This document shows, in pieces, positions 7,397-15,626 of a DNA stretch of 15,626 bases. The notes beneath the pieces were generated by a model. It did not search any database. It saw only the letters and a list, made by a program, of their open reading frames with translations, and was not told where the DNA came from. The position numbers and the translations under genes are program-made. Each line of letters opens with the position of its first letter. Position 1 is the first letter of the stretch. Source of the stretch: Spongospora subterranea (Eukaryota; Endomyxa; Phytomyxea; Plasmodiophorida; Plasmodiophoridae); contig OUQQ01000975.1 of assembly GCA_900404475.1 (NCBI GenBank), positions 9,642 to 25,267 of the forward strand, read 5' to 3'.

Positions 7397-8132
7397 TCGT
7401 GTTGACGTCTCAATATTGGTTATCCAATACATTCTCTCATTTTCATCGTATGTGTTTCTGTGGTTCACCGTTGTTTTTCACTTTCAACTCATCCTATTCA
7501 GAGTGCATGCTGTCTCTCGAATCCGTCATTGAATTTATTCACATAGCTGAACACTGCTTTTTACTCAATTTGGTTGGCGATTACATCGAACTTCGCGTCC
7601 TTGCAAACATATTCGAGTTTTTTGGTCAGAGTCTCGAAATGGGTCGGATTTAGTTCATCGAGCCAAAGGCCTTGTCATTTTTGATAAGTGAATATGATGT
7701 TCTGGAATCAGCTGGTGCCAAGGGTGGAAGCAGAGGGCTAAGGAACTGAGCCTTACCCAAGGAAACGGCCCATCCCGATAGCCGATCTACAACTCAAGAT
7801 GATCGACTACTCTACCCGGGCAGGGAACGCTTCAAACCGAAACTGTTGCCCAGGAATTACGAAAAACAGTCCTTATGGACAACGAATCACTGCGAGGACA
7901 AGGACAGCTAATTACTTGAGCTGATACATCGTGATTTCAATAACTTGATGTATCGAACAAGTCGTAGTTTTATATGTTTGGGAGCAAAGAACATCTAATT
8001 TTTTGTCAATTAAAATCACAATCAATTGCCGATATGGACAACAACACGCAAACCTGAAAAAGCACCACAACAATACAAAAAACAATGAGAGTCACTCACC
8101 GGAATAGAAACTCTGAACGAAAACACTATGCA
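7397..8132. other. Intergenic stretch without a recognisable gene
   Basis: An 84-codon frame at 7399-7653 follows directly but lacks P- or N-domain motifs, so it does not complete the ATPase. A hairpin lies at 7914-7962. Nothing else was recognised. Confidence 0.5.
7914..7962. repeat. Interrupted hairpin
   Basis: GATACATC (7923-7930) pairs with GATGTATC (7947-7954). ACTTG (7914-7918) pairs with CAAGT (7958-7962) further out, separated by small internal loops. Confidence 0.5.
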
Positions 8133-8489
8133 TAAAGGTATGGTACGATTGTACGCGAAAGTGTCGGCGATGTCGGAAAGGTGTTGGCCGAGAAGAGCTC
8201 GGCCGACGCCGAGATTGTGAAGTTCAAAGCGGATATGGAAGTACTTCGGAACTTCTTCGCGTTCCAGTTGCAAAGCTATCACCAGGTGCTGTTCGTTTAT
8301 TCAGCGCGTTCGCTGGGGGAATCTGCGTTGACAAATATAATCAACAGGATCAGCAATGGTTCTGAGCTTCTCCCAGTTTGAAGATTTTCACCTCGGCCTG
8401 TTCAGGACGTTGGCAGCGACAAACGGCGGCACCGGGGCTGATCCGATTCGTGACGAACACAAGGGAGATCCTGGCCAGATTGTTGCTGA

Positions 8490-8700
8490 GTTTAGAGTTG
8501 TTTCGCGTTCGTCACGCGCTGCTGAATCTCGATCTTCTCCTCTCGCAGCTGAGCGACGCTCTGCTCGTATCACTTGCGGTTGTTCAACGTCTCGACTGTG
8601 CTGACCTTGACGTGTCCAGTTGCACTCGGATTCTGTCGAGCTTGCCGACCAATACCCTGTCTTAAAGATGTGTCGAAGAGATTCCAGATCTTCGAGAAAA
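8490..8700 (-). pseudogene. Remnant of a coiled-coil protein gene
   Basis: The minus strand shows successive coiled-coil-like stretches in different frames: LEDLESLRHIFK (about 8661-8696), KLDRIRVQLDTS (about 8615-8650) and YEQSVAQLREEKIEIQQRV plus TNAKQL (8495-8569). The last is bounded by a TGA at 8569-8571 and a TAA just after. Heptad spacing and the Gln/Glu/Lys/Leu content point to a long coiled coil, but the parent family cannot be named. The Leu-rich frames on the plus strand here are what the antisense of a coiled coil looks like. Frame changes and stops indicate decay, unless unrecognised introns explain them. Confidence 0.3.
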
Positions 8701-9479
8701 AAAACACATCTCATGTTTAGCTCCGAAAAAACCTACAGAAGATCGCTGCTTATTTGAGGCCACTTTTTTATAAAACGAAGCGAATTTATTGTCGTCCGCG
8801 GTGATCTGGAACAATCTTCACCGGCGTTCTGCTTGAGGTTGGAAAAATGTGTCGCAAATTTCGATCAGCAATATGGGCTGCCCGTTGTGAGTTCTCCTTA
8901 ATCACCCAACGGGTCATTCGCAAGGAGTTGCCGGTCGATCACCGCTCACCCAGTGGGAATTGCCAAGTCGCATTAAAATGAGTGGTTGCGAATGTCAAGA
9001 ACAATGTTGAGACGTCTCAAATTTAGCGAGCGCAGATCCAAACGTGATCCTCGCAACGACACGGCCGTTGCGTCTTAACGTTGACGCTGTTCCAAACCAA
9101 GATGCGACCACATGTGAAGAAGGCCATTTCTGGGCGCCATTGAAGTCGCGAGCACTGTAGAACACATGAATAAGGTCATCGGAGATTTTTTTCGTCAATG
9201 TTCGGCAAATAACCGCAGCACACACAATGGGAACCATTTCTGGGCAACGCTTTCAAGACATGAGCGGGATAGCCCAGTTTACGGGTTCATGGAGCTACAT
9301 GGTCCAAACTTACTTGGTAATGATTTCGCTCCAAATATTGTTTTTCATGAAATGACCGAAATTTTCCGCCAAGGTCGGCGAAATATAAAAAAAGCTTTGC
9401 AATTTATAATGCTCAATGGAAGTCGGCGAAGCGCTGGAGAGTTTGCAGACAATTTTTAAGCGATTCTTGTACAGCAATT

Positions 9480-9600
9480 CCTGAAGTACGACGAGAGTGC
9501 CGGAACCTATCAGGAAATTCACTACGTCGGGTCTATCTTGAAGTCACTCGACAGTTTGTACGTTTGGCTTGCTTCCAGTGGAAAAACAACGAATAAAGTT
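9480..9600 (+). repeat. Left arm of a tail-to-tail inverted duplication
   Basis: It aligns with the reverse complement of about 9637-9757, at roughly 75-80% in the inner 60 bp and less well outward, with short gaps. GAAGTCACTC is shared exactly. It contains the 3' coding end of the fragment at 9166. Confidence 0.75.
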
Positions 9601-9624
9601 GTCTTGTTTCAACGAAAAAAAAAA
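9592..9624 (+). terminator. AATAAA followed by an A10 tract
   Basis: AATAAA at 9592-9597 is followed 17 bases later by ten As at 9615-9624. This spacing equals a poly(A) signal plus tail, as left by a retroposed mRNA. The tract lies at the centre of the inverted duplication. Confidence 0.35.
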
Positions 9625-9636
9625 CAATAGCCTGGG

Positions 9637-9757
9637 TGGTTTGTTCGTTGTTGTCCACAGGTAACAAGCCAATCGTAGAAACTGCTGAGTGACTTCAGAA
9701 TAGGCCCGACGGTCCTGATTAGTCTTGGAATTCTCGACCTACTCACCGTATAGATCA
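9637..9757 (-). repeat. Right arm of the tail-to-tail inverted duplication
   Basis: The minus strand encodes ILKSLSSFYDWLVTCG, similar to ILKSLDSLYVWLASSG of the left arm. The similarity holds at protein level, so the ancestor was coding. Confidence 0.75.
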
Positions 9758-10002
9758 TGATCCATGTTGAAAAAAGTTATCATAATAATATGGGTAAACG
9801 GGTGTATGACAAGACGAATAGTTCTATTTGTTCCGGATTCGGGACTTTGTGACCCGGAATCGCTCCAACTGGACACGCGATGCAAGGTGTTGCCGTCCAG
9901 CACCGAGGTCAAAAACGCCAGAAATGAAGACATTTGATCTGGGGTGAGACCCAGCTCAGGTTGTTCGATGGTTCGGGAAGCATCCAACGACCGTTGTCGG
10001 TT
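9747..10002 (-). other. Exon-like open stretch
   Basis: The minus-strand frame includes LDASRTIEQPELGLTPDQM and SSFLAFLTSVLDGNTLHRV. It is bounded by a possible acceptor (TATGTTAG, ending at 10003) and a strong donor-like GGTGAGT (GT at 9746-9745). I could not find partner exons in frame and recognise no family. Confidence 0.2.
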
Positions 10003-11280
10003 CTAACATAATAAACCCTGCTCACCACATGCAGTTCCAGGCGTTTAAAGGGACAGTGAAATAAACCGGAACTCGTCTGCGAAAAGCTTTGCGGGCGCAA
10101 GATGACGTGTGACACCAAATGACCTGTGAATCATGCTTGACCGTAGAAGGGCTGGCGTTGCAGGTCCACCACATTGACCACTTAACTACCTGACGTTGCT
10201 TCCAACGACATCAATATAAACCAAACATCAAAACGCGTAATGAGCATTGTGTGTAGTTTGGGGAACTGAGTAGTGTTCCATCAGACGACACGACAGGTCA
10301 ATGATTGATAACATGGCAATCAGCCCGGAACTGACAGAATCGATTTCTGTGCTGTGTTGGAGAGAGGGTGGGTGGGAAATCCAGAGATTGATGGCTAAAA
10401 TAAAGTTTACTTGGTCGTTATTCAGTGGGTCGAATATGAGATATGTTCAATTTAAGATCGCGAGCTTGATGAATTCCTTTTTGATGGGTCATCAATCCAT
10501 TTTGGCTGATGCGGAATTCATTGGTCCCGGCACTGGCACTTTCTCAACCTTCACCGCTTTTTTGGAAACCTCAAGAGGGACTCTTTCACGGTTTATACCA
10601 TCTGATGACCCTCAATCATCAGCACGATGTAGCTTGAAAACGTTCGCTCCTCTTTCAATATCGTGCGGGATCAATGTAAATCTCAAGCACAAGTTAGGAG
10701 GATTACATCGGTGACAAATGAAATTGAAAACAAACGACAGCATATAAAGAAGGCAATGATCGTTATCCAATTGGTTTGACGAAAGAGATGAATAACTATC
10801 TGTTATGGCGTCACTGATGAAGAGCGAAATTGGCAAGAAACGGCGAATTCAAAATAAGCAACGCCAACGGGAGAAACACCTTTGTCCTCTAATGTGGATT
10901 GCTCTACTAGATAGGAAATTAATATCTCGGGGTTGAAAGTGTTCATGAACGGTGCTTCATTTGTTAGCTCCGCCAGCAATGTCAAACTTCAGTTTGTTGG
11001 AATCTGAAGTTTGGAGTGGAATCGTTGAATTCAGGTTGCACCCGTCGCTTCATACTCATTATCGTCGGCATATGATTCTGATATTGTTCAAATTTTGTAC
11101 AATCAGAGTATCAGGAGGTGCTCATTGTTTATGGCTGAGGAATTTCTTCTTCGGCGATTTGTATGCGCTAAATTGCAGGTTGTTGCCGATCAATACCATG
11201 TTTTTGCGATCGTTGTTCTTAACAGCTGGGTTCTACATGCCAGCATCAAGTGGAACGAAATATGAAGGGCCAAACTAAAG
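10003..11280. other. Gene-poor stretch
   Basis: Open frames at 10301-10714 (plus, 137 codons) and 10952-11278 (plus, 108 codons) have no motifs, repeats or flanking signals that I can support as genes. Nothing else was recognised. Confidence 0.4.
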
Positions 11281-11672
11281 GGTTTCGATCTATTCAAGTG
11301 TTTATCGGGCAGACACAGCCTCCAATTTAACCGACTCTGAATGAAAATAAAATAGAGTGGTTTCAATTTGCTCGGCCTATGAGTCAAGAGGCTCTAAATA
11401 ACAAGGGTCAAATCAAACTGGTTTTGATCTGCTCTCGAGCAGAGACAGCCTCCGATATAGAGCGACTTTATAATAAGGGCAAAATACATTTTAACATTGA
11501 TCTGTTGTCGGGCACGCACAGCTTCCGATTGCACCGGTTCGCACTGATAAAAGAAGCAAACCAGAGTGGTTTTGATCTTGATTGATCGAGCAGGCACAAG
11601 CCACCGATTCAACCAGCCCTCAATGATGACCAAGAGCCCAATCAAAATGGTGTTGATCTGCTCATCGCGCAC
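11281..11672 (+). repeat. Degenerate tandem repeat, about five units of 61-80 bp
   Basis: Units begin near 11281, 11359, 11420, 11491 and 11568, with a partial sixth at 11649. Each opens with a variant of GGTTTTGATCTGCTC. Most then show GGCAGACACAGCCTCCGAT, followed by an AT-rich tail ending in CAAATCAAACT or CAGAGT. Units differ by substitutions and indels. The array ends about 260 bp before the ATG of the 340-aa gene. Confidence 0.75.
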
Positions 11673-11891
11673 CTATGGCACATGACACGGCAATCAGTCG
11701 TGGGGTAACGGCAGAATACGCGTGGCGTAACATCACAACTGCGACACTGTCCTTGTCTCCGCACGACGGGGATCCCTTCCTTGGCTCGGCTCGTCGGCTG
11801 CTTCCAGTGGCCAGGTTTGCCAACAAGGCCGCTTCGGAATTTCTTATTGCCGCCTGTGGGGCATGCCATCGCCACGGTCCCGGTCAAATTG

Positions 11892-11898
11892 TCATTCC
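11892..11898 (+). promoter_or_regulatory. Initiator-like TCATTCC upstream of the 340-aa gene
   Basis: TCATTCC ends 31 bp before the ATG at 11929. The preceding G is also shared with the site at 2118-2124, giving GTCATTCC at both genes. Confidence 0.35.
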
Positions 11899-11928
11899 GA
11901 TTGACGGAACTGACCCAACCTGATCGTG

Positions 11929-12951
11929 ATGTCTATCGTTTTCCGGCGCTCAGGTTCATGCAGGCCAGCGTTCACCCTGATCGGCATTATAGCCATATGC
12001 GGCTGTTTGGCAGGATCGCTTGGAATCTGGATGTTGGTTTATCCGACTACCAGTCCTAGCGACACAGCAGGAAAGTTTGCCGTGAATGCTGATCCCAAGG
12101 CCGTCAATATGGATAAGGACACCGAAGTCGGGCTCCCCCCAAGTTCGGACTCGGAATCTGGTGAAGGAAATACCGGTTTTGAAAACGGCGAAGGTGGTGA
12201 TGTCATTGATTTTTCGACAAACGCACCAGCTCAAATCGTCGACGAATCAGCTCATCCGGCCCCAGTTGCCCTTGATGTTGCGACTGAACAACATCAACAT
12301 GATGATAATCTTGGGGAATCTCGCACCATTCCGACTATTGATTCGAATACAGCCACAGGAGTCGCTGATCATTCGCATCTTTCATCAAGAGTTTCTGAAG
12401 ATTCTGGTGCCACTCATAATTTTCGTGGCAATGGACAAGAACTGGATCGAACCGAGGGTCCGTCCGCCAATACGGCAACACCTGTCTCTGGGCCAACAAG
12501 TGCCCACAATGAGCAAGGTTTTGATGAGCAAACCCCACCCGTTGAATCAGTTGTATTGGCCCAACAAACCACTAATGTACCAGCAGTAGAAGGTCTTCCG
12601 CCAATCGACCTGGAAATCGACGTTGACGAGTCTGAGGCTCTTCCAATGAATCTGCCCGCCGATTCTAGCAACACGAGCGGTGAGCAGCTTGGCCCTTCTG
12701 GTCAATCAGCAAGCACTGGCCAGGCGTCGGGAGATGACGAACCCGCGGGGGAAGCCGCAATGCCGACACCGAACCCTGAAGGCGACAATCAAGATGGGAA
12801 CAATGCTGACAGCGATGTAAAAACGAACGATGGCAAAGCTCAACCGAGTGCTGCAGCGGCCGGCACAAGTAAACCAAAGGATGAAACCGCATCTCAGGAT
12901 AACAACGCTTTACCAGAGCACCTATCTGTTATTGGCAATGAGTGGGACTAA
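11929..12951 (+). CDS. Acidic low-complexity protein with N-terminal signal anchor (340 aa)
   Basis: I recognise no family. The ATG at 11929 gives MSIVFRRSGSCRPAFTLIGI. The hydrophobic run AFTLIGIIAICGCLAGSL plus GIWMLVY (about residues 14-39) follows a basic start, so it is either a long uncleaved signal peptide or a type II membrane anchor. The remaining 300 residues are rich in Asp, Glu, Ser, Thr, Asn, Pro, Gly and Ala, with no hydrophobic segment, and all three Cys lie in the first 30 residues. Disorder is very likely. One N-glycosylation sequon (NTS, near residue 250) is seen. The frame is by far the longest single open frame in the window and is uninterrupted. In-frame GTG at 11926 is the only extension. 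Surface-exposed or secreted location is inferred. It shares its start MSI, the signal segment, acidic composition and the GTCATTCC element with the gene at 1634-2083. Confidence 0.72.
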   Translation: MSIVFRRSGSCRPAFTLIGIIAICGCLAGSLGIWMLVYPTTSPSDTAGKFAVNADPKAVNMDKDTEVGLPPSSDSESGEGNTGFENGEGGDVIDFSTNAPAQIVDESAHPAPVALDVATEQHQHDDNLGESRTIPTIDSNTATGVADHSHLSSRVSEDSGATHNFRGNGQELDRTEGPSANTATPVSGPTSAHNEQGFDEQTPPVESVVLAQQTTNVPAVEGLPPIDLEIDVDESEALPMNLPADSSNTSGEQLGPSGQSASTGQASGDDEPAGEAAMPTPNPEGDNQDGNNADSDVKTNDGKAQPSAAAAGTSKPKDETASQDNNALPEHLSVIGNEWD

Positions 12952-13773
12952 TTTTGCAGTTTTGGGTATTGTGCGTTTCGCAAGCAACTCCCGTTTTAAA
13001 AATATCGTTATAAACGCAGAATACAGTTTTTCGATCACTGAAACCGCTCAGCCTGAACTGAGACCATTGTTGTGATCCTGAAACAGACAATGTATAACGG
13101 CGCAGAACGTTCAGACGACAGATGATGGGCACGTTTTACATCGCGTAAACCTGATGGTTAACCACAGAACAACTTCCGCTAGATCGTATGTTTCGCAAAG
13201 TATTTTGTGCCCTCGATGAACTCGAGACAACACAGATATGAACATGATATTTGACATAACAAGGGCTGCTACAAAAAGGTTTGATTTCAAGAGAGACTAT
13301 AAAACTCTTACAAAAGCTCTTGATCAAATGGTGAAGTTCAATGCGAGTTTCGTCGTTAGGCGAGGCGCAGAAAAATTCAAGAAGTGAATTCTTCTGGTCT
13401 TGAGGTCAACAGCGCAATGTGGAACTCTCATTGACGATTGATTGCCTGAACTCTATACAACTGCACACTCGTGTTGATTTTTATTGAGTACGAAGCTGAA
13501 GGTATTTGATGCGCCTGATAAAATGTCATGATGAAAAGCAAATATCAATGACGATATGCAATTTCAATCAAGGTTTCGACTCTGTTACGTAGAGCAAAAA
13601 GTTGATTCCTGGCAACCCAAGAAGGTTTGTTCACTGTTTTTGTTGCTAACTCATGTTTCGAGCGCTCTCGAACTCTCTTGGGTGTGTATCATCGGATTCC
13701 GGCCAGATCATATTGTCCAATGACCACATGCATGATGTGGGAGAACCCGATGACGCAGTTGATATCTTGGGTC
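12952..13773. other. No firm gene; scattered protein-like frames
   Basis: A 49-codon ATG frame at 13238-13387 reads protein-like, including ATKRFDFKRDYKTLTKALDQ, but has no recognised relative. A further open stretch near 13540-13624 ends at GTTTGT, and a CTAAC lies at 13646-13650 before an AG at 13661-13662. A short intron here would lead into the frame of the copia remnant. These are suggestions only. Confidence 0.3.
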
Positions 13774-14162
13774 AACGGAGACGTGGAACGATTAAATAAC
13801 CAAAATGAAGTCTATGTGGGTGCGGAAACGCAATGGACGCTAAGGTATGATTCTGTGAGGATCGATTCAGCGATCAAACTAAATATTTTGATGTTATGCT
13901 CCAGCAATGGTTCCCGGAATGTGAATTTATTTTGAGAATCGATCTGAATTTGCAAACGATGCAATTGGACGTGCATTCCAACAGATTTCAAGGGTTAGCC
14001 AATCAATTGACACTGAAAGCTCGACAGGCTGATGTTTCCGATTGCCTTTCTTTGTGGACATATTGATGACGAACTGTATGTGAAACAGCCCCTGAGGGTT
14101 TCATGGATATGGACATCACCAGCTATGAATGGGAATTTAAACAAGGGCATCCAGACCGCTGA
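13774..14162 (+). pseudogene. Decayed Ty1/copia reverse transcriptase
   Basis: NGDVERLNNQ and RYDSVRIDSAIKLN (from 13774) match the RT segments DGxVERYKARL and RxDSIRxLLAxAA. DLNLQTMQLDV (about 13938-13970) matches LxLHQMDV in another frame. DVS (14031-14039), AFLCGHIDDELYVKQ (14044-14088) and PEGFMDMD (14091-14114) match the hallmark DVKTAFLxGxLDEEIYMxQPEGF in successive frames. A TGA ends the last frame at 14160-14162. YGLKQ and the YVDD box are not found. At least three frameshifts show that it is dead. It is not obviously the same copy as the fragment at 4630. Confidence 0.6.
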
Positions 14163-15540
14163 GCAACGTATAGCGAGGTTCCTTGTCACAAACATATGAG
14201 TTTGTGCCCAGAGGGTGCCCTTTTCCGTTTTGACGTGGCACCGAGGAACCGCCCTTTGGCCCGAGCGTAAATATGAGTACAGGCCTAACACAAATGTGTT
14301 GACGGCAATCACAAAAAAAAGGGTGGTCTACTGCTGCCAGGTTTACGTCTGGACAAGTGAATACGTTGCGAGGTTCGATAATCAAACAAGAGGATCTCTG
14401 GTCTCAATACAGTGGACAGTCCATCATGATGGACCTTGTGATAATATTTTTTGATAAATGTTGACATGGAAAGACGAATCAATGATCCGCACAGTTCTCC
14501 ATATTGTTGCTCAATTCTGCAAGGATCATAGTCTACCAAATCTACAACTGCAACGTCCACCAACTGGGAATACTGTAGGACCAATAGAATTGCTAAACCA
14601 CTCGCATAACCAGATATGCTCTCTGACATCGAAACAGTTTCTCGTTTGTGACCAAAAATGCCAATACACCCCTGATAGATATTTGGAAAAATGTTTCAAA
14701 AAAGCGAAAACACAAAATATGGTTTCATTGAATGAATATGTATTCAACAAACCAAAACAATCAGAAAAGGGAACCCACTAATAAGGTTAACCATTTTTTA
14801 GAAAGACAGATCGATAATAATCAGAATAACCGACAAAAGTCAATAACACCAAAGTGAACAATCACTTGGGCGAAGGTCAAATTTTACCGCCAGGTTATTT
14901 CCGTTCCCGAAGATATCAGGTCTGTCTGGACTTTGTGGTAACCAATCGTGATGTCAGAACCTGCCTCAAACTCTTGACCCAAGGCTCACGAGACAATGGG
15001 AGACCAGCTTCAAGCTAAACGGCGGGACTCTCCGCCTTGAAAATGTTTGTGAAATTAAACTTCCAATGACGTTCTCCAGGTTGATTCCACTTAAAAGACA
15101 AATCGCTTCTGTATGCCGTTGGTTCTGTGTACTGTTATATCAGATGTATTTTTTCTAATGAACGGTTTAAATCCTACGTTTCGGGCTTTCACAAGGTTTC
15201 AAACATCTACATGCTAGGCCCCAGTTGTTTTGTTCACCGATGGGAGCGTAATCCTGATGCCATTGAACAAAGTTTCAAATTTATGTCGATGTATGTCGGC
15301 ACTTGTTATGCTGTTTTCGCCACAACAAAATTCTCTCGGGCCCTATCATTCTTTTCAATCAGCGCTGGATGCGAAATACTGATGTCGTCAAGCACCGTGA
15401 ACTTGGGCTGATCGAATTACATTGTTATGGTCGCAGACTGAGGCTGTCGGGGACAGAAACTGAACCTGGGAAGGAAGTGGAGATTAATTAGGAGGCAATG
15501 AATGGTGCGTTTAGGTCAAATAGTATTTCGATCTGAGCTT
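14163..15540. other. No recognisable gene
   Basis: Open frames at 14458-14781 and 15127-15491 have no known motifs, and no YVDD box or RNase H continues the copia remnant. I see nothing else that I can support. Confidence 0.4.
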
Positions 15541-15626
15541 GTGGTGGCTGGTCATGAATAGGTCGAATCAGACTTGTCTATTCTCATTGTGGTGGATGTG
15601 GAGCTGGTCATGATTAAGTCGAATGA
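15541..15626 (+). repeat. Short tandem repeat at the window edge
   Basis: GCTGGTCATGAATAGGTCGA at 15547-15566 recurs as GCTGGTCATGATTAAGTCGA at 15603-15622, a 56-bp spacing. A GTGGTGG lead precedes both. The array may continue beyond the window. Confidence 0.6.

Larger units (their letters stand above)
9166..9630 (+). pseudogene. Unknown gene fragment with one in-frame stop
   Basis: From the ATG at 9166 the frame reads MNKVIGDFFRQCSANNRS, then HFWATLSRHERDSPVYGF, MELHGPNLLGNDFAPNIVF and HEMTEIFRQGRRNIKKAL. A TAA occurs at 9457-9459. The same frame then continues with AILVQQFLKYDESAGTYQEI and SILKSLDSLYVWLASSGKTT up to TAG at 9628-9630. The mix of residues before and after the stop is protein-like, and the 3' part is duplicated in inverted orientation downstream with similar coding (LKSLSSFYDWLV). 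Upstream (about 9003-9150) a different frame is open and protein-like, including NVDAVPNQDATTCEEGHFW, so the gene may have begun further 5' with a frameshift or intron. I do not recognise the family. Confidence 0.4.

Noticed and set aside
7399..7653. 84-codon frame after the pseudo-ATPase, considered as its missing P/N domains
   Set aside because: No DKTGT, KGA or GDGxND motifs. It begins with GTG, and the upstream frame closes cleanly at 7396.
8181..8381. Plus-strand frame with EKSSADAEIVKFKADMEVL
   Set aside because: Protein-like but short, with no ATG, and overlapped by an equally plausible minus frame. Strand cannot be decided.
10301..10714. 137-codon plus-strand frame
   Set aside because: No domain, signal peptide, flanking signals or repeats. 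At this composition frames of this size can arise by chance.
14458..14781. 107-codon ATG frame
   Set aside because: No recognisable motif and no connection to the copia remnant upstream. A similar-sized frame is open on the other strand.
1..15626. CRISPR array, prokaryotic operon, rRNA
   Set aside because: No regular short direct repeats with spacers, no ribosome-binding sites with co-directional genes and no rRNA signature. Introns and LTR elements show a eukaryote.

Overview
The window comes from a repeat-rich eukaryotic genome. Four introns of 48-84 bp with CTGA branch-point-like signals, two families of decayed LTR retrotransposons, a near-terminal AATAAA signal and long gene-poor stretches all exclude a prokaryote. 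Two of the best genes carry TCATTCC about 30-35 bp upstream of the ATG. This matches the initiator element known from oomycetes, so a Phytophthora/downy-mildew-like oomycete is my first guess. A zoosporic or other filamentous fungus is not excluded.

Layout. 1-950: a decayed Ty3/gypsy pol fragment (reverse transcriptase, then RNase H), interrupted by a 116-bp repeat and by an inverted copy of its own RNase H region. 1634-2083 (minus): a small secreted acidic protein with two 17-residue repeats. 2616-2731: the second, inverted copy of the 116-bp repeat. 2732-3970: no recognisable gene. 3971-4626: a duplicated block (upstream region plus signal-peptide exon) that stops at an ambiguous base. 4630-4902: the C-terminal RNase H end of a Ty1/copia element and its 3' flank. 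5251-7396: the intact copy of that block, continuing by a five-exon model into a 530-residue protein. That protein fuses a signal peptide and helical region to the N-terminal half of a type II P-type ATPase lacking all recognisable catalytic residues. 8490-8700 (minus): a coiled-coil gene remnant. 9166-9757: an unknown gene fragment with one in-frame stop, followed by its own inverted partial copy. 11281-11672: degenerate tandem repeats of about 61-80 bp. 11929-12951: a 340-residue acidic, low-complexity signal-anchored protein. 13774-14162: a decayed Ty1/copia reverse transcriptase. 15541-15626: a short tandem repeat running off the window end.

No operon-like or pathway logic links the genes. 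The common theme is secreted or membrane-anchored acidic proteins in a region reshaped by retroelements, inverted duplications and segmental duplication. The most unusual object is the signal-peptide/pseudo-ATPase gene at 5572-7396, whose upstream region and first exon were also duplicated beside it.
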